Source: MPNP01 sp965116235
Lineage (GTDB): Bacteria; Pseudomonadota; Alphaproteobacteria; Rhodobacterales; Rhodobacteraceae
Direction: 5' to 3'
Assembly (NCBI GenBank): GCA_965116235.1
Contig: OZ220496.1
Location: 2,604,001 to 2,668,000, forward strand
DNA length: 64,000 nt
The position numbers were made by a program, and so were the translations under genes. The notes under the pieces were generated by a model. That model saw nothing but the letters and a program-made list of their open reading frames with translations, did no database searches and was not told the DNA's origin. Below, piece by piece: positions 17,551 through 27,424 of this stretch (within the stretch, counting starts at the first letter, position 1; each line of letters begins with the position of its first letter).

Positions 17551-18657
17551 TCAGCGGGTTCGGCCGACCGCTCCCATGGCCAGCACTGATGCCATAAATC
17601 CGTCAAGGTCGCCATCCAGCACGGCTTGAGCGTTTGATGAGCCGTAGTTGGTACGCAGATCCTTGACCATCTGATAGGGGGTCAGTACGTACGAACGTAT
17701 TTGGTTGCCCCAACCGGCATCTCCCTTGGTCTGATGGAGTTCCTGCAGTTTTTCGTTGCGCTGCCGCAACTCCTGTTCGTAGAGTCTCGAACGCAAGGAC
17801 TGCATGCAGTTGGTCCGGTTTGTGTGTTGCGATTTCTCGGAAGATGTCACGACAATGCCCGTTGGCAGATGGGTGATTCGAACGGCTGAGTCCGTTTTGT
17901 TCACATGTTGTCCTCCCGCTCCCGACGCACGAAAAGTATCAATTCTGAGATCGCTGGGATTGATCTTGATCTCGATGTTGTCGTCCACGACTGGATAAGC
18001 ACCCACAGAACTGAAGGATGTGTGTCGTCGGGCCGAACTGTCAAAGGGTGATATTCTGACCAGACGATGAACGCCCGATTCCGACTTGAGCCATCCATAG
18101 GCATTGGGGCCCTTGATTTTGAGGGTTATGGAGCGCAAGCCGGCTTCCGCTTCCCGATTTTGGTCAATGACCTCTATTGCATACCCCCTGCTAGTTGCCC
18201 ACCGTTCATACATTCGGGCCAGCATTTGAGCCCAGTCGCATGATTCCGTCCCTCCTGCTCCGGCCTTGATCTCCAGAAAGGAGTCATTTTTGTCGGCTTC
18301 TTCGTCAAGCAGAGCGTCAATGACCGCCTTCTCCAAATTGGCCTGCAACTCGATGATGGTGGCTTCCGCTTCAGCCACGATGTCATCTTCGCCCTCCTCG
18401 GTTCCCAGCTTGATGAGTTCAACATTGTCCTCAAGTGTTTTGACATGGGTATCAAAGCTGCTAACGGTGTCCAGAAGCTGTTGCCTCTGCTTCATGATTG
18501 CCGAAGCTTTGTCAGGCTCATTCCACAGATTGGGATCTTCAATGAGCGCGTTCAAATTTGCCAACTTTGCCTCGGCTGAATCGCGCTCAAGCTTGTTCCT
18601 CAGAAGCTCCAAAGATTTTCCAGCCTCATCGATGATATTTTGAATGTCCGCATGCAT
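17551..18657 (-). CDS. prfB: Peptide chain release factor 2
   Basis: 368 residues. RF2 reads UGA and UAA stop codons and triggers peptidyl-tRNA hydrolysis. The peptidyl-hydrolase loop SGAGGQHVNKTDSAVR contains the universal GGQ, and the codon-recognition SPF tripeptide is in RLVRISPFDSS, which separates it from RF1. The N-terminus MHADIQNIIDEAGKSLELL matches the alphaproteobacterial form. The whole gene is in one frame, so the autoregulatory +1 frameshift found in E. coli and many other bacteria is absent. The frame is open 51 codons upstream, but that part runs into the PBP1A gene and is unlike RF2. It lies 88 nt behind PBP1A, a common synteny in this class. Confidence 0.95.
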   Translation of the reverse strand: MHADIQNIIDEAGKSLELLRNKLERDSAEAKLANLNALIEDPNLWNEPDKASAIMKQRQQLLDTVSSFDTHVKTLEDNVELIKLGTEEGEDDIVAEAEATIIELQANLEKAVIDALLDEEADKNDSFLEIKAGAGGTESCDWAQMLARMYERWATSRGYAIEVIDQNREAEAGLRSITLKIKGPNAYGWLKSESGVHRLVRISPFDSSARRHTSFSSVGAYPVVDDNIEIKINPSDLRIDTFRASGAGGQHVNKTDSAVRITHLPTGIVVTSSEKSQHTNRTNCMQSLRSRLYEQELRQRNEKLQELHQTKGDAGWGNQIRSYVLTPYQMVKDLRTNYGSSNAQAVLDGDLDGFMASVLAMGAVGRTR

Positions 18658-18745
18658 GATTTCGATCTTTAAAGTCCCTGTTATGCTCCCCTCCCCTCGT
18701 GGGCCTGATCGCAACTGTATCATTCGCGTATTGGCTAGCAGCCGA

Positions 18746-21394
18746 TCAATACAATCCGCCAGCTGATATCGAAAAGAAGGATGAACGCTCATTCTTGGTC
18801 GCAGGATCATTCAGATCACTGAGCGCATCGGATTGATTCTCTCCTGAATCCGCCGTTCGACCGTCCCGATCATATATGGTCTCGTCCCATTCGGCAAACT
18901 CCACTATTTCCAAGTCGGCCGACATCTGGAATCCTCCATCAATCGTGTACAGGCGGCCCATCTCGGGTTCGGAGCCAAAACGAAAAAACTCGGTCACCGT
19001 CCGGTCTTCGTCCAAGGGCTGTCTGCTGGATACAGGTTCTCCAGATGTTCGGCTTATATCAACAAACACGCCCCCATCGGGAACGTCAAAATCCGATGCT
19101 CCCAATTTTTGACCCACCTCCTTGATGAAATCGTTAAACGCGACTCCGCACAATTGGCTTCCAGTTGCCCTACGTCCCAATGATTTGGGGTCGTCAAACC
19201 CGACGTAGCAACCCGCCACAATATCCGACGTAAATCCTATGAACCAGGCGTCTTTGGCCTCGTTGGTAGTTCCGGTTTTACCGGCGACAGGAAAATTGAC
19301 ATCAATCACGGTTGCTGCCGTCCCCCGCTTGACCACGCCCTCCAGCATCGAGGTAATTTGGTACGCCGTTATGGGATCAATGATCTGCGGCCGATCCGTC
19401 AGGATTTCGGGTATCTGCCCGGGTGGCAAATTTTTCTGGGTGCAGTTCGTGCAACGCTGTTGCGAATGGAGATAGATTGTCCTGCCTTCCCTGTCCTGAA
19501 CGCGATCGACCAAGGTTGGTGTCACGCGTTGACCGCCATTGGCAAACATGGCATAGGCAACCGCCAGCTTGAGCAATGTCGTTTCCTTGGCCCCCAGCGA
19601 GTTGGCCAGCAGGGGAGGCATGTCATCGTATACACCTATCCTCTGCGCATACTCGGCAATTTTGTCCAGACCCACTTCACGGGCTAGACGAATGGTCATG
19701 AGGTTGCGGGACATTTCAATGCCCGTTCGAAGGGTGACCGCCCCAAAGAACTTGTTGGAATAATTGGATGGCCGCCAAATTCCCTGTGCCGTTTCGAGTT
19801 CAATCGGAGCATCAAAAACAACGCTGGCAGGCGTATAGCCTGAATCCAGAGCTGTCGCGTAAACAATCGGCTTGAAGGCCGATCCGGGTTGCCTGTAAGC
19901 CTGTGTTGCGCGATTGAAGGCCGAGTGCTGATAGGAAAACCCACCAACCATCGACAGAACTCGAGCCGTATTGATATCCATGGCGACAAAGGCCCCCTGG
20001 ATATCGGGAATTTGACGCAAGTCCCATGAACGCGTTTCCCCTCCCTTTGAAACAAGTGGAGAAACATAGACGACCTCTCCCACTTGCAGAAAATCTTCAA
20101 ACTTTCGGGTTCGGTCGGCAAGCTGACCTTTCACGTCTCTGCGGACCCACTGGATATCGTCCTGGGCAATGAAATGATCTGAACTGGGTTCAAGACCCTC
20201 GATGTGCACATAGGCCTTGTTGCCCTCAAAAGCGTAAGCGACCGCCAAGCGCCAGCCCTCAATGTCACGCGGCAGACTCAGATTCTTCAGAAACTGATTT
20301 ACATTGTCCAACGACTCGACCACAATTCCCGTTCCAACCCATTTGCCCCGTGTTCGGTCGTATCGAACGAGAGTGTTTCGCAAGGCCAGTTGGGCCTTTG
20401 CCTGAAGTTCGGGTTCAATTGTCGCCCGCACATTCAGCCCCCCTTCGAACAGCTCCTTTTCACCAAATTCCTTCGACAGCTGGCGTCTGATTTCATCCGT
20501 AAAATATCCTCTTGGCGGGAGCGAGGTTCGGAAGGAGTCATAATGGCCACTCAACACGGTTTTCAGTTCCCGCTCGCGGGCTTGACTTCCCTCTGCGGCG
20601 GTAATGTAGCCATTTTCTTCCATTTCCTTGATGACGAAATTGCGCCGTGCCAAGGCTCGGTCGCGTTGGCGAGTCGGATGATACGTGGAGGGAGCCTTGG
20701 GCAATGAAGCCAGATAGGCCGCCTCGTCAATTGTCAGTTCGTCAAGGGACTTGTTGAAATAGGTCTGTGCTGCCGCGGTTATGCCGAATGAATTCTGACC
20801 CATGAAAATCTGATTCAGATACAGTTCCAGAACTCGATCCTTGCCCAATGCCTGATCGAGCTTTACAGCCAGTATGATTTCCTTGATCTTGCGCTCAACC
20901 GACCTTTCACCCCCCAGAAGGAAGTTTTTCATGACCTGTTGCGTTATGGTCGAAGCCCCTCGCAGGCGCTCGCCTCGGAGAGCCTGAATGCCGGCCTTGA
21001 CAATACCTAGAGGGTCATATCCCTGATGGGTGAAGTAATGCTTGTCTTCGGCTGATATCATGGCCTCGACCACGAGTCTAGGAATTTCCTCAATCGGTGT
21101 GAACAACCGCCTCTCCCGAGCGAATTCGTCGATCAGTTGACCTTCAGTTGAAAATATTCGACTGATTGTCGGGGGCGAGTATTCGGCCAACTCATCGTAT
21201 GTCGGCAAGTCTGAACCCAGTATCGTCACCATGGCAAACCCTCCCGCCATGACGAATGTCAAGGCCAGTGCCGTCCAACTGAATATTGCGGCGACAAGTC
21301 CAAAAATCCAGCCCCGCCGACTCTTGGAAGGACTGGAACTGTCTCCAGAAACCATGCTTTTTTTGCGAGGTGGGAGAACGGAAAACGTACGCAT
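18746..21394 (-). CDS. mrcA: Penicillin-binding protein 1A (bifunctional transglycosylase/transpeptidase)
   Basis: About 882 residues. After a basic N-terminus a membrane anchor (GLVAAIFSWTALALTFVMAGG) leads into the GT51 glycosyltransferase domain, with SAEDKHYFTHQGYDP holding the catalytic Glu and GASTITQQVMKNFLLGG. A class A OB-like insert follows, then the transpeptidase: SxxK in QPGSAFKP, SxN in EMSRN, KTG in AGKTGTTNEAKDAW. The C-terminal 110 residues after the catalytic domain are hydrophilic. It polymerises and cross-links peptidoglycan in the periplasm. ATG 21394 is chosen. A GTG 6 codons upstream and an ATG 13 codons downstream are alternatives, and none has a strong ribosome-binding site. 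prfB follows. Confidence 0.95.
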   Translation of the reverse strand: MRTFSVLPPRKKSMVSGDSSSPSKSRRGWIFGLVAAIFSWTALALTFVMAGGFAMVTILGSDLPTYDELAEYSPPTISRIFSTEGQLIDEFARERRLFTPIEEIPRLVVEAMISAEDKHYFTHQGYDPLGIVKAGIQALRGERLRGASTITQQVMKNFLLGGERSVERKIKEIILAVKLDQALGKDRVLELYLNQIFMGQNSFGITAAAQTYFNKSLDELTIDEAAYLASLPKAPSTYHPTRQRDRALARRNFVIKEMEENGYITAAEGSQARERELKTVLSGHYDSFRTSLPPRGYFTDEIRRQLSKEFGEKELFEGGLNVRATIEPELQAKAQLALRNTLVRYDRTRGKWVGTGIVVESLDNVNQFLKNLSLPRDIEGWRLAVAYAFEGNKAYVHIEGLEPSSDHFIAQDDIQWVRRDVKGQLADRTRKFEDFLQVGEVVYVSPLVSKGGETRSWDLRQIPDIQGAFVAMDINTARVLSMVGGFSYQHSAFNRATQAYRQPGSAFKPIVYATALDSGYTPASVVFDAPIELETAQGIWRPSNYSNKFFGAVTLRTGIEMSRNLMTIRLAREVGLDKIAEYAQRIGVYDDMPPLLANSLGAKETTLLKLAVAYAMFANGGQRVTPTLVDRVQDREGRTIYLHSQQRCTNCTQKNLPPGQIPEILTDRPQIIDPITAYQITSMLEGVVKRGTAATVIDVNFPVAGKTGTTNEAKDAWFIGFTSDIVAGCYVGFDDPKSLGRRATGSQLCGVAFNDFIKEVGQKLGASDFDVPDGGVFVDISRTSGEPVSSRQPLDEDRTVTEFFRFGSEPEMGRLYTIDGGFQMSADLEIVEFAEWDETIYDRDGRTADSGENQSDALSDLNDPATKNERSSFFSISAGGLY

Positions 21395-23309
21395 CAAACT
21401 GACTTTAACCACTCACTGTAAAGTAAAATTGAAAGGCTGTGGCATCGGCGGCCTTCACACTTTTCACGCCCGACTTGTCAATGCCATGGATACAGGGATC
21501 CTGAAAGAGTTGAAGGACTCGTTCGCAAATTGACACGACAGAACTCGACCATCATTTACAATCCTGCCAGATCGAGAACACGATCCTCGAATCCCGCGAG
21601 TCGACGTTGACATCTGATTCAATGAATCTCCGGTCATATCTAGGCATGCCCATTCTCTAACCAGACTCAATACCAAATCTGCTGATACTCATGTAGGCAT
21701 CTTTTTGTCAGTTGCCACATTGCTTCCTCTTCACCATGTAGGTGGCAGTTTTGCAACGATCCAACATTATCATGATCGCGTTGCACGACTCTCAACGATG
21801 GAATCCTCTTGCCACTCACCGTTTGTGGTCGTTCAATGAACCCAGTAATGAACACCCCCGTGAGAGAAAATCATGGCATGTAGCCAGCGGCTATATGACG
21901 AAAAGGATCATGACCAGATGGCCCTTGTCAAGGGGTAAGACGCGGGTTTCTTCCAAGTTGAGCCTGTTTGAGACAGGATCGTGTTCCGGAAAATTCTTGA
22001 AAATACAGAATGCCATTATCATTCCGATTGCCGTTAGGCTGCCGATCACTTCAAGAACTTATCCATGCCCGACTTTGTATTGCCATCAACATCTTGTGAT
22101 CCAGTAAATCGCGATCACCGAGGGGCTGGAACGCATCTCTCTGCCCATCAACCGGTCAGCCAGACAGATTTTGTTTAATGACTGGGATGACATTTCCAGA
22201 GCAAGGAGCTGTACGTCACACGACCCCATGCTTTCCGTGACCTGTCGCGGAAACTTGCGGGTGTCGGCATATCGGCTATTTGTGAGATTTCGCCGCTGCG
22301 CACCGAATGTCGACAGAAAGCGGTCGTTCGGGTTTAACCATATAGGTTGCTGGCTGATGCAGATTTGCAACTGATGCCAACATTCCGCCTTCCAGTAATG
22401 AAACTGGATCACGCAACGTTCTTGAAGAAGCTGACTCTGGTTTTGCTGGACGGGAGGACCAAGCAGGTCTTCTTCCCAGCATTTCCGCTTACAGAAATGC
22501 TACAGCCACAATAGAATTTATGGAGTCGTGCCGGCCTTGGATAGTCAAACCTGAACATGTCATCGCAATTCAAAACCAAGGCCCTGATGCTTGCTTTCAA
22601 CACTCCCGGCAAACTCTGGCGATCAGCCTAAAAGTTCACCTGCTGGAGCGTTGCAATGACTGGCTTGAATCACGGCAGCACGATGCTGCATCGGAAGAAA
22701 AAGAAGTAAAGGGTTTTCTGACAAACCCCGAAAATCCCTGTGTGCCAAGAACCTGAAAGCCGCCTGCCATCCATGTCGCTATTGCGAATCGAAGGGCAGC
22801 TAAAAAATTTCTAGTCAGAACGTGCAACTTAAGCGAACGCAAAAGGAAGCGTAGCCTGAAGAACACTATTTTTTGAATATGATCCGTGCAAAACCTCGAT
22901 CAGTCTCGGATATTTGGACGATTTTCCTTTACAAAGACAGGATTAGGATTAAATATGATAGGCGTGATATTATTCCGCCCTGATTGGACGGTAACAAGAA
23001 TAACAATGGCGATCGAGGTCTTGAGGTAGTGAATTTCCGCATGTCTTGAAAGGATGGTCCCTCGTCAGGGACGAACGGACTCTGCACCAGTTCCAAGATG
23101 CCTCTGCCGACCCCTCTTGGGAGGTTGGCCGGACTTGTCGTGCTGGCAACTTTTGGTTGGCAGTTGAGAAGCAGTGACGGACTATTGGGGGTCATTTCCA
23201 CACGACGAAATGCCCCGACTGTTACCGAGCAACAGGTTTTGTACTTATTCATCCGGGTGGCCAGATTGATTCCAGTGGGCATCGGCACCCGCCTTAGCAA
23301 GAGTTAGTT
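21395..23309. other. Long gene-poor region between PBP1A and rne
   Basis: 1.9 kb between divergent genes with only short, mutually overlapping frames. None has a recognisable domain or convincing translation start. In related bacteria an N-acetylmuramoyl-L-alanine amidase gene often stands here beside PBP1A. On the minus strand a short hydrophobic segment (about 22740-22866) and, in another frame, SVSGNAGKKTCLVLPSSKT near 22440-22500 faintly recall such a gene broken by frameshifts, but catalytic motifs were not found. The right-hand 370 bases may be an untranslated leader for rne, whose homologues autoregulate through long 5' UTRs. TTTACA (22928-22933) with a downstream TATGAT is too widely spaced to call a promoter. 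Confidence 0.55.
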
Positions 23310-25805
23310 ATGCGATCTTCAATTCTCATTGATACCAACGGTGAAAAGGAAACCCGCATCTTGGTACTAGAGGGACGTGAAATACAGGAATACAAGCAGG
23401 AAGCATTCAATTCCAATCGGCTGGCCGGCAACATCTACCTCGCCCGCATTGACAAGATTGAGCCATCGATTCAGGCTGCATTTGTCGATTTGGGCATAGG
23501 ACGGCACGGATTTCTGCCCTTCAGGGCCATTCACCCTGATTATTACAATCTGCCCGAAAATTCTGTCGACGCGCAGGATTCCAAAACCGTTGACAAGACC
23601 AATGGCATGGGCCACGAAAGTGCGAACTGCTACCTCAAGGACTTTGACGACTTTACACACGACCTGAGTTCCATAGGATTTCCCTCGTCTCTGGAACAGG
23701 GCGGCAACGGCGACAAGAACTACAGCTTCAACGAACGCGACAACGAAAATGGGCATGGGGCTCCAGTCAGCCGAGTCGACCCCAATGATTATCTGATTCA
23801 GGAAGTCATTGAAAAAGGTCAAGTCGTGCTTGTGCAAGTTTCCCGCGACGAATTTCATGCCAAGGGCGCCGCCCTGACAACATACGTCAGCTTGCCCAGC
23901 AAGTATTGCGTCTTTCTGCCCAACAGTCGGAAGGGCTTTTCGATCAGCAACAAAATCGAGTCTCGTGAAATACGGGAGGAACTCAAGAAGACTTTCGAAC
24001 GACTGGATTTTCCTTCCGGCGCGGGTCTGATCATGCGTACAATAAATTCGATTCCTCCCGAAGGAGCAATCGAGAATGATTTCAGGCGATTGCGGCAAGT
24101 TTGGCTCAACATAGCTGAGAAGGCCCAAAGCACCACGGCCCCGACCCTGTTACAAAAGGAAGGTGATGTCATCGAAAGAACCTTGAGGGATTACTTTCGT
24201 GATGGCCTGGACGAAATCATCGTGGAAGGTGACTGGGGCTACGAGCGCGCCCGTGAAGTTGTCGGATCACTGGCGCCGAGCGAATTGACAAAGGTTCAGA
24301 AGCACACGCGCAACCGACCCCTGTTTGTCGAATGGGGAGCTTACGAAGAGCTCCGCATGTTGCATCAGCCAATTGTCCAGCTCAAGTCGGGAGGACATCT
24401 GGTCATTGAAACCACAGAGGCGCTTGTATCCATTGATGTGAACTCGGCCAAATCCAACCAGAGCAGTTCATTGTCCGAAACGGCACTGAGAACAAACCTT
24501 GAGGCCGCTGAAGAGATTGCCCGACAACTTCGCCTGCGCGATCTGGCCGGCATCATTGTCATCGATTTTATCGACATGGAATCATGGCAGCATCGGAAGG
24601 AAGTTCAAGATACCTTCCGCAGCGCCTTGAAACGCGATCAGGCCTGGATCAACACGAATCCGATCTCCAAGATCGGCCTTCTCGAAATGACCCGACAAAG
24701 AACCGGCGAAGATCTGGTCGGCAATACAACGACCCGCTGTCCCGCCTGTGATGGAACAGGACGTATTCTTCTTGACGAAACGGTTGCACTCAACATACTC
24801 CGGCATGTAGAAGCCGAGTGTTCATTCCGCAGGGTCGGCAATGTCATTATTTTCGTTTCCAACCAAGTCAGCCAGCACCTGTTGAATGAACACCGAAAAG
24901 AAATCAGCCGGATTGAAGACAACTATGGCTGCCGAATTCGATTTGAGGTGAAGTTTGGCTGGTATCCACGCGACTATGCATTCCAAGTTTACAATGCCGA
25001 TCGGGAAAAATTGACTTTCAAGTTCGATTCCCGCCAACACCTCAACAGCTTGGCAAGCGGTTCGCAGCAAGGTCGCGCAAAGCGCAAGTCGCGCAACCAA
25101 ACACGAAATTCCGGCTCGGCATACAATGGTGGCCAGCGACAGCCACCCAGAGGACATGCCGAAACTTCTTCGCCACGACCAGCCGGTGCAAGTCTTGCTG
25201 CAGCGCGCTCATCAAACGGCAAAGGAGCCAACGGTTCGGACTTGCCTCCCGAATCTGTCAAGGGACCGCTTCCGGAACCATCTCAAGCAAGTCGAGGGGA
25301 CTCATCTCCCAACAATGCAGCGAAGGCTTCAGATCAGGCAGCACCTAACCGGCGTAAAGCAAACAAGAAAAAACCCAACTCGCCCGTGGGTGCAGCAGAT
25401 AAGAAAGGTCGGACCAAGAGCCGACAGCCCTCGGCAGACAAGAAAAGCGATAGTGGACGGCATCCGACAAAGCAAAAAAAAGTTGCGGCGCTGGACAAGC
25501 CGGATGTCGTAACCGAAGCGACGGCAACCGATACGGATGTCCTGCCTCCACCGGCCCCGGGGGAGACATCAAGCCATCAAGAAAGCGATCCAGAATCGCA
25601 GAAGAATGCTGTCAAGGCCAAGGCCCCGGTTCGAAAGAATCGAAAGGAAAAATCCGGAAATGGCAAATCCCCCAAGCGTTCAGGCCCTTCATCTCCCTCA
25701 GTTTCAAGCGGGCCTGAAATCGAAGTGTCTCGCTTGGATTCGGAATCGAAAGGCCTTTTGACAGACAGCAAGGAGAATGTGAGTCTCGGAGTCCTCGGAA
25801 AGTAA
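23310..25805 (+). CDS. rne: Ribonuclease E (Rne/Rng family)
   Basis: 831 residues. This endoribonuclease initiates mRNA decay and matures rRNA and tRNA. The N-terminal catalytic half shows an S1 domain beginning at about residue 36 (NRLAGNIYLARIDKI), interrupted by a hydrophilic, Asn/Asp-rich insertion at about 84-160. Next come the 5'-sensor/RNase H regions, the DNase I-like metal site with Asp in VSIDVNSAK and in IVIDFIDME, and the zinc-link RCPACDGTG. From about residue 575 the rest is a disordered, Lys/Ser/Pro-rich tail suited to RNA binding and degradosome assembly. The ATG at 23310 has only a weak AAGAG upstream. The large S1 insertion is an alphaproteobacterial trait, but its residues look lineage-specific. 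Confidence 0.95.
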   Translation: MRSSILIDTNGEKETRILVLEGREIQEYKQEAFNSNRLAGNIYLARIDKIEPSIQAAFVDLGIGRHGFLPFRAIHPDYYNLPENSVDAQDSKTVDKTNGMGHESANCYLKDFDDFTHDLSSIGFPSSLEQGGNGDKNYSFNERDNENGHGAPVSRVDPNDYLIQEVIEKGQVVLVQVSRDEFHAKGAALTTYVSLPSKYCVFLPNSRKGFSISNKIESREIREELKKTFERLDFPSGAGLIMRTINSIPPEGAIENDFRRLRQVWLNIAEKAQSTTAPTLLQKEGDVIERTLRDYFRDGLDEIIVEGDWGYERAREVVGSLAPSELTKVQKHTRNRPLFVEWGAYEELRMLHQPIVQLKSGGHLVIETTEALVSIDVNSAKSNQSSSLSETALRTNLEAAEEIARQLRLRDLAGIIVIDFIDMESWQHRKEVQDTFRSALKRDQAWINTNPISKIGLLEMTRQRTGEDLVGNTTTRCPACDGTGRILLDETVALNILRHVEAECSFRRVGNVIIFVSNQVSQHLLNEHRKEISRIEDNYGCRIRFEVKFGWYPRDYAFQVYNADREKLTFKFDSRQHLNSLASGSQQGRAKRKSRNQTRNSGSAYNGGQRQPPRGHAETSSPRPAGASLAAARSSNGKGANGSDLPPESVKGPLPEPSQASRGDSSPNNAAKASDQAAPNRRKANKKKPNSPVGAADKKGRTKSRQPSADKKSDSGRHPTKQKKVAALDKPDVVTEATATDTDVLPPPAPGETSSHQESDPESQKNAVKAKAPVRKNRKEKSGNGKSPKRSGPSSPSVSSGPEIEVSRLDSESKGLLTDSKENVSLGVLGK

Positions 25806-26038
25806 GGAGGACCAAACCTCGATACTGGAACGATCATCCACTTCGACGACTCAAGAGCTTGATGGCGGTATCTTGTTGCCCCCTTCCCTGAAACCAACGG
25901 TTTTGATTTGGGCCAACGCGGTTCGTTCGGTTGAGTAAAATTGTTTGTGTCATGAAATTTTTCTTTCCAGTTTCACGGATAAAATGAGAATGAGCCACAC
26001 GTTTGCATTTTGCCTAGAGGAAGAGTGGGAACTTAACG

Positions 26039-26839
26039 ATGCATAGCTTAGATCAACCCCGAAATGATTCCAAGCACTCCATTTCGGCCTTTCGGCGCTT
26101 TGGCTCGGCTTGCCTGTTCTGTACTGGCTTCCTGTTGCCCTTGAACTCCATGGCCAATGAATCAGCTTCTCTGGTCATCAAGGACAAGGAAGCTTTCGGT
26201 GCGCTTGTCCGCGAGTACTTGATCGAAAATCCTCAAATCATCATCGAAGTCTTCGACATTCTGGATGAACAAATCCAGCAAGAGCAGACCCAAGCGGACC
26301 GGGGACGGGTTGAACTGCATCGGGACGAGATCAACTTTGATCCTCATTCTTGGGTGGGAGGCAATCCGGAAGGGGACATAACCATTGTCGAATTTGTCGA
26401 TTATCGTTGCGGTTATTGTCGCCGGGCGCATCCCATCATGAAGGAACTGATTCAGGAGGACGGCAACATCCGATACGTCGTCAAGGAGTTCCCGATCTTG
26501 GGCGAGCAATCCGAAGCCTCGGCCCGTCTTGCGATCGCCGTCTTGCAACTGGCCGGCTCCGATGCATATCAGAAGGTGCATGACCTGTTGATCACTCTCC
26601 AAGGTCCGGTAACCGAGAATACCTTCGAGCAGATCGCTCAGCTGGCTGACGTGCTCCTTTCTGAACTAGAGGAAAAAGTTCTTGACCCGCGCATAGTCGA
26701 TGTTATCAGGGAGAACTATCGCCTGGCAAGCATGCTGGAAATCGACTCAACTCCGACTTTCATCATTGATGGCGTCATATATCGGGGGTTGATGTCCAAG
26801 GAAGACATTCTTGAAATCGTGACCGAAGGAAGGACCTGA
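26039..26839 (+). CDS. DsbA-family periplasmic thiol oxidoreductase (Com1-like)
   Basis: 266 residues. A long basic N-region and hydrophobic stretch (SACLFCTGFLLPL to about residue 40) form a signal peptide. A helical region rich in Glu/Gln follows (residues 45-90), then a thioredoxin fold with the active site CGYC (VDYRCGYCRRAHP) and a cis-proline in STPTF. It should introduce or shuffle disulfides in exported proteins. The N-terminal helical segment before the fold is typical of the DsbA/Com1 subgroup of Alphaproteobacteria rather than of E. coli DsbA. It stands 52 nt before accB. The gene normally between them in many relatives, aroQ, is absent. Confidence 0.9.
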   Translation: MHSLDQPRNDSKHSISAFRRFGSACLFCTGFLLPLNSMANESASLVIKDKEAFGALVREYLIENPQIIIEVFDILDEQIQQEQTQADRGRVELHRDEINFDPHSWVGGNPEGDITIVEFVDYRCGYCRRAHPIMKELIQEDGNIRYVVKEFPILGEQSEASARLAIAVLQLAGSDAYQKVHDLLITLQGPVTENTFEQIAQLADVLLSELEEKVLDPRIVDVIRENYRLASMLEIDSTPTFIIDGVIYRGLMSKEDILEIVTEGRT

Positions 26840-26891
26840 CTGGCCCGGGCAAGATTTCGAATGAGCGATGCGTATACTGACGAGGGATACA

Positions 26892-27377
26892 ATGACAGAC
26901 GCAGATTCTAAGATTGACTTCATTACACGAATTGTCGGTTTGTATAAAGCCAACGAACTAAACGAATTCGAGGTTACCATCCGGGATGGCAAGACGATGA
27001 ACATCAATGTCAAGTTGTCTAGCGGAAAGGTGGTTAATCCTGCTGACCCGGTGAATCACGAACATCTACCGCCCCCTTCCCTGAACACTCTGCCACCCGA
27101 TCAGGACGGTGGCAACCAGAATTCGTCTCCACAGGATGTTGACGGCATGGTATACTCGCAAATGATCGGAACTGCATATTTGAAGGCCAGTCCGGATGCG
27201 GAATTGCCCTTTGTTCAGGTGGGTCAAAAAGTATCGCAAGGGGATACGATCCTGATCATCGAGGCCATGAAGACCATGAACCAGATTGAAGCTCCCTATT
27301 CTGGAACCGTTCGGGAAATCATGGTGGCCGATGGTGAACCCATAGAGTACGGCTCTGAATTGATGGTCATCAATTAA
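26892..27377 (+). CDS. accB: Biotin carboxyl carrier protein of acetyl-CoA carboxylase
   Basis: 161 residues. An N-terminal helical region and Pro-rich linker (residues 50-85) precede the biotinyl domain. The lysine to be biotinylated lies in IIEAMKTMNQI (Lys127), with the usual EAMK context and Thr in place of the commoner Met, as often seen in this class. BCCP carries carboxybiotin between AccC and the carboxyltransferase in the first step of fatty acid synthesis. GAGGG sits 6-10 nt before the ATG at 26892, so the frame's earlier start at 26868 is not used. accC follows after 47 nt. Confidence 0.96.
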   Translation: MTDADSKIDFITRIVGLYKANELNEFEVTIRDGKTMNINVKLSSGKVVNPADPVNHEHLPPPSLNTLPPDQDGGNQNSSPQDVDGMVYSQMIGTAYLKASPDAELPFVQVGQKVSQGDTILIIEAMKTMNQIEAPYSGTVREIMVADGEPIEYGSELMVIN

Positions 27378-27424
27378 CTCATTGCCTTCAAGGCCACTCT
27401 CAGTCATTCCGATTATCTGCAATC

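Noticed and set aside
17551..18810. Programmed +1 frameshift in prfB
   Set aside because: The RF2 reading frame is continuous from the conserved N-terminus to the stop, and no internal in-frame TGA interrupts it.
22928..22959. Possible rne promoter, TTTACA followed by AAATAT or TATGAT
   Set aside because: With 17-bp spacing the -10 is poor (3/6). With the good TATGAT the spacing is 20 bp.
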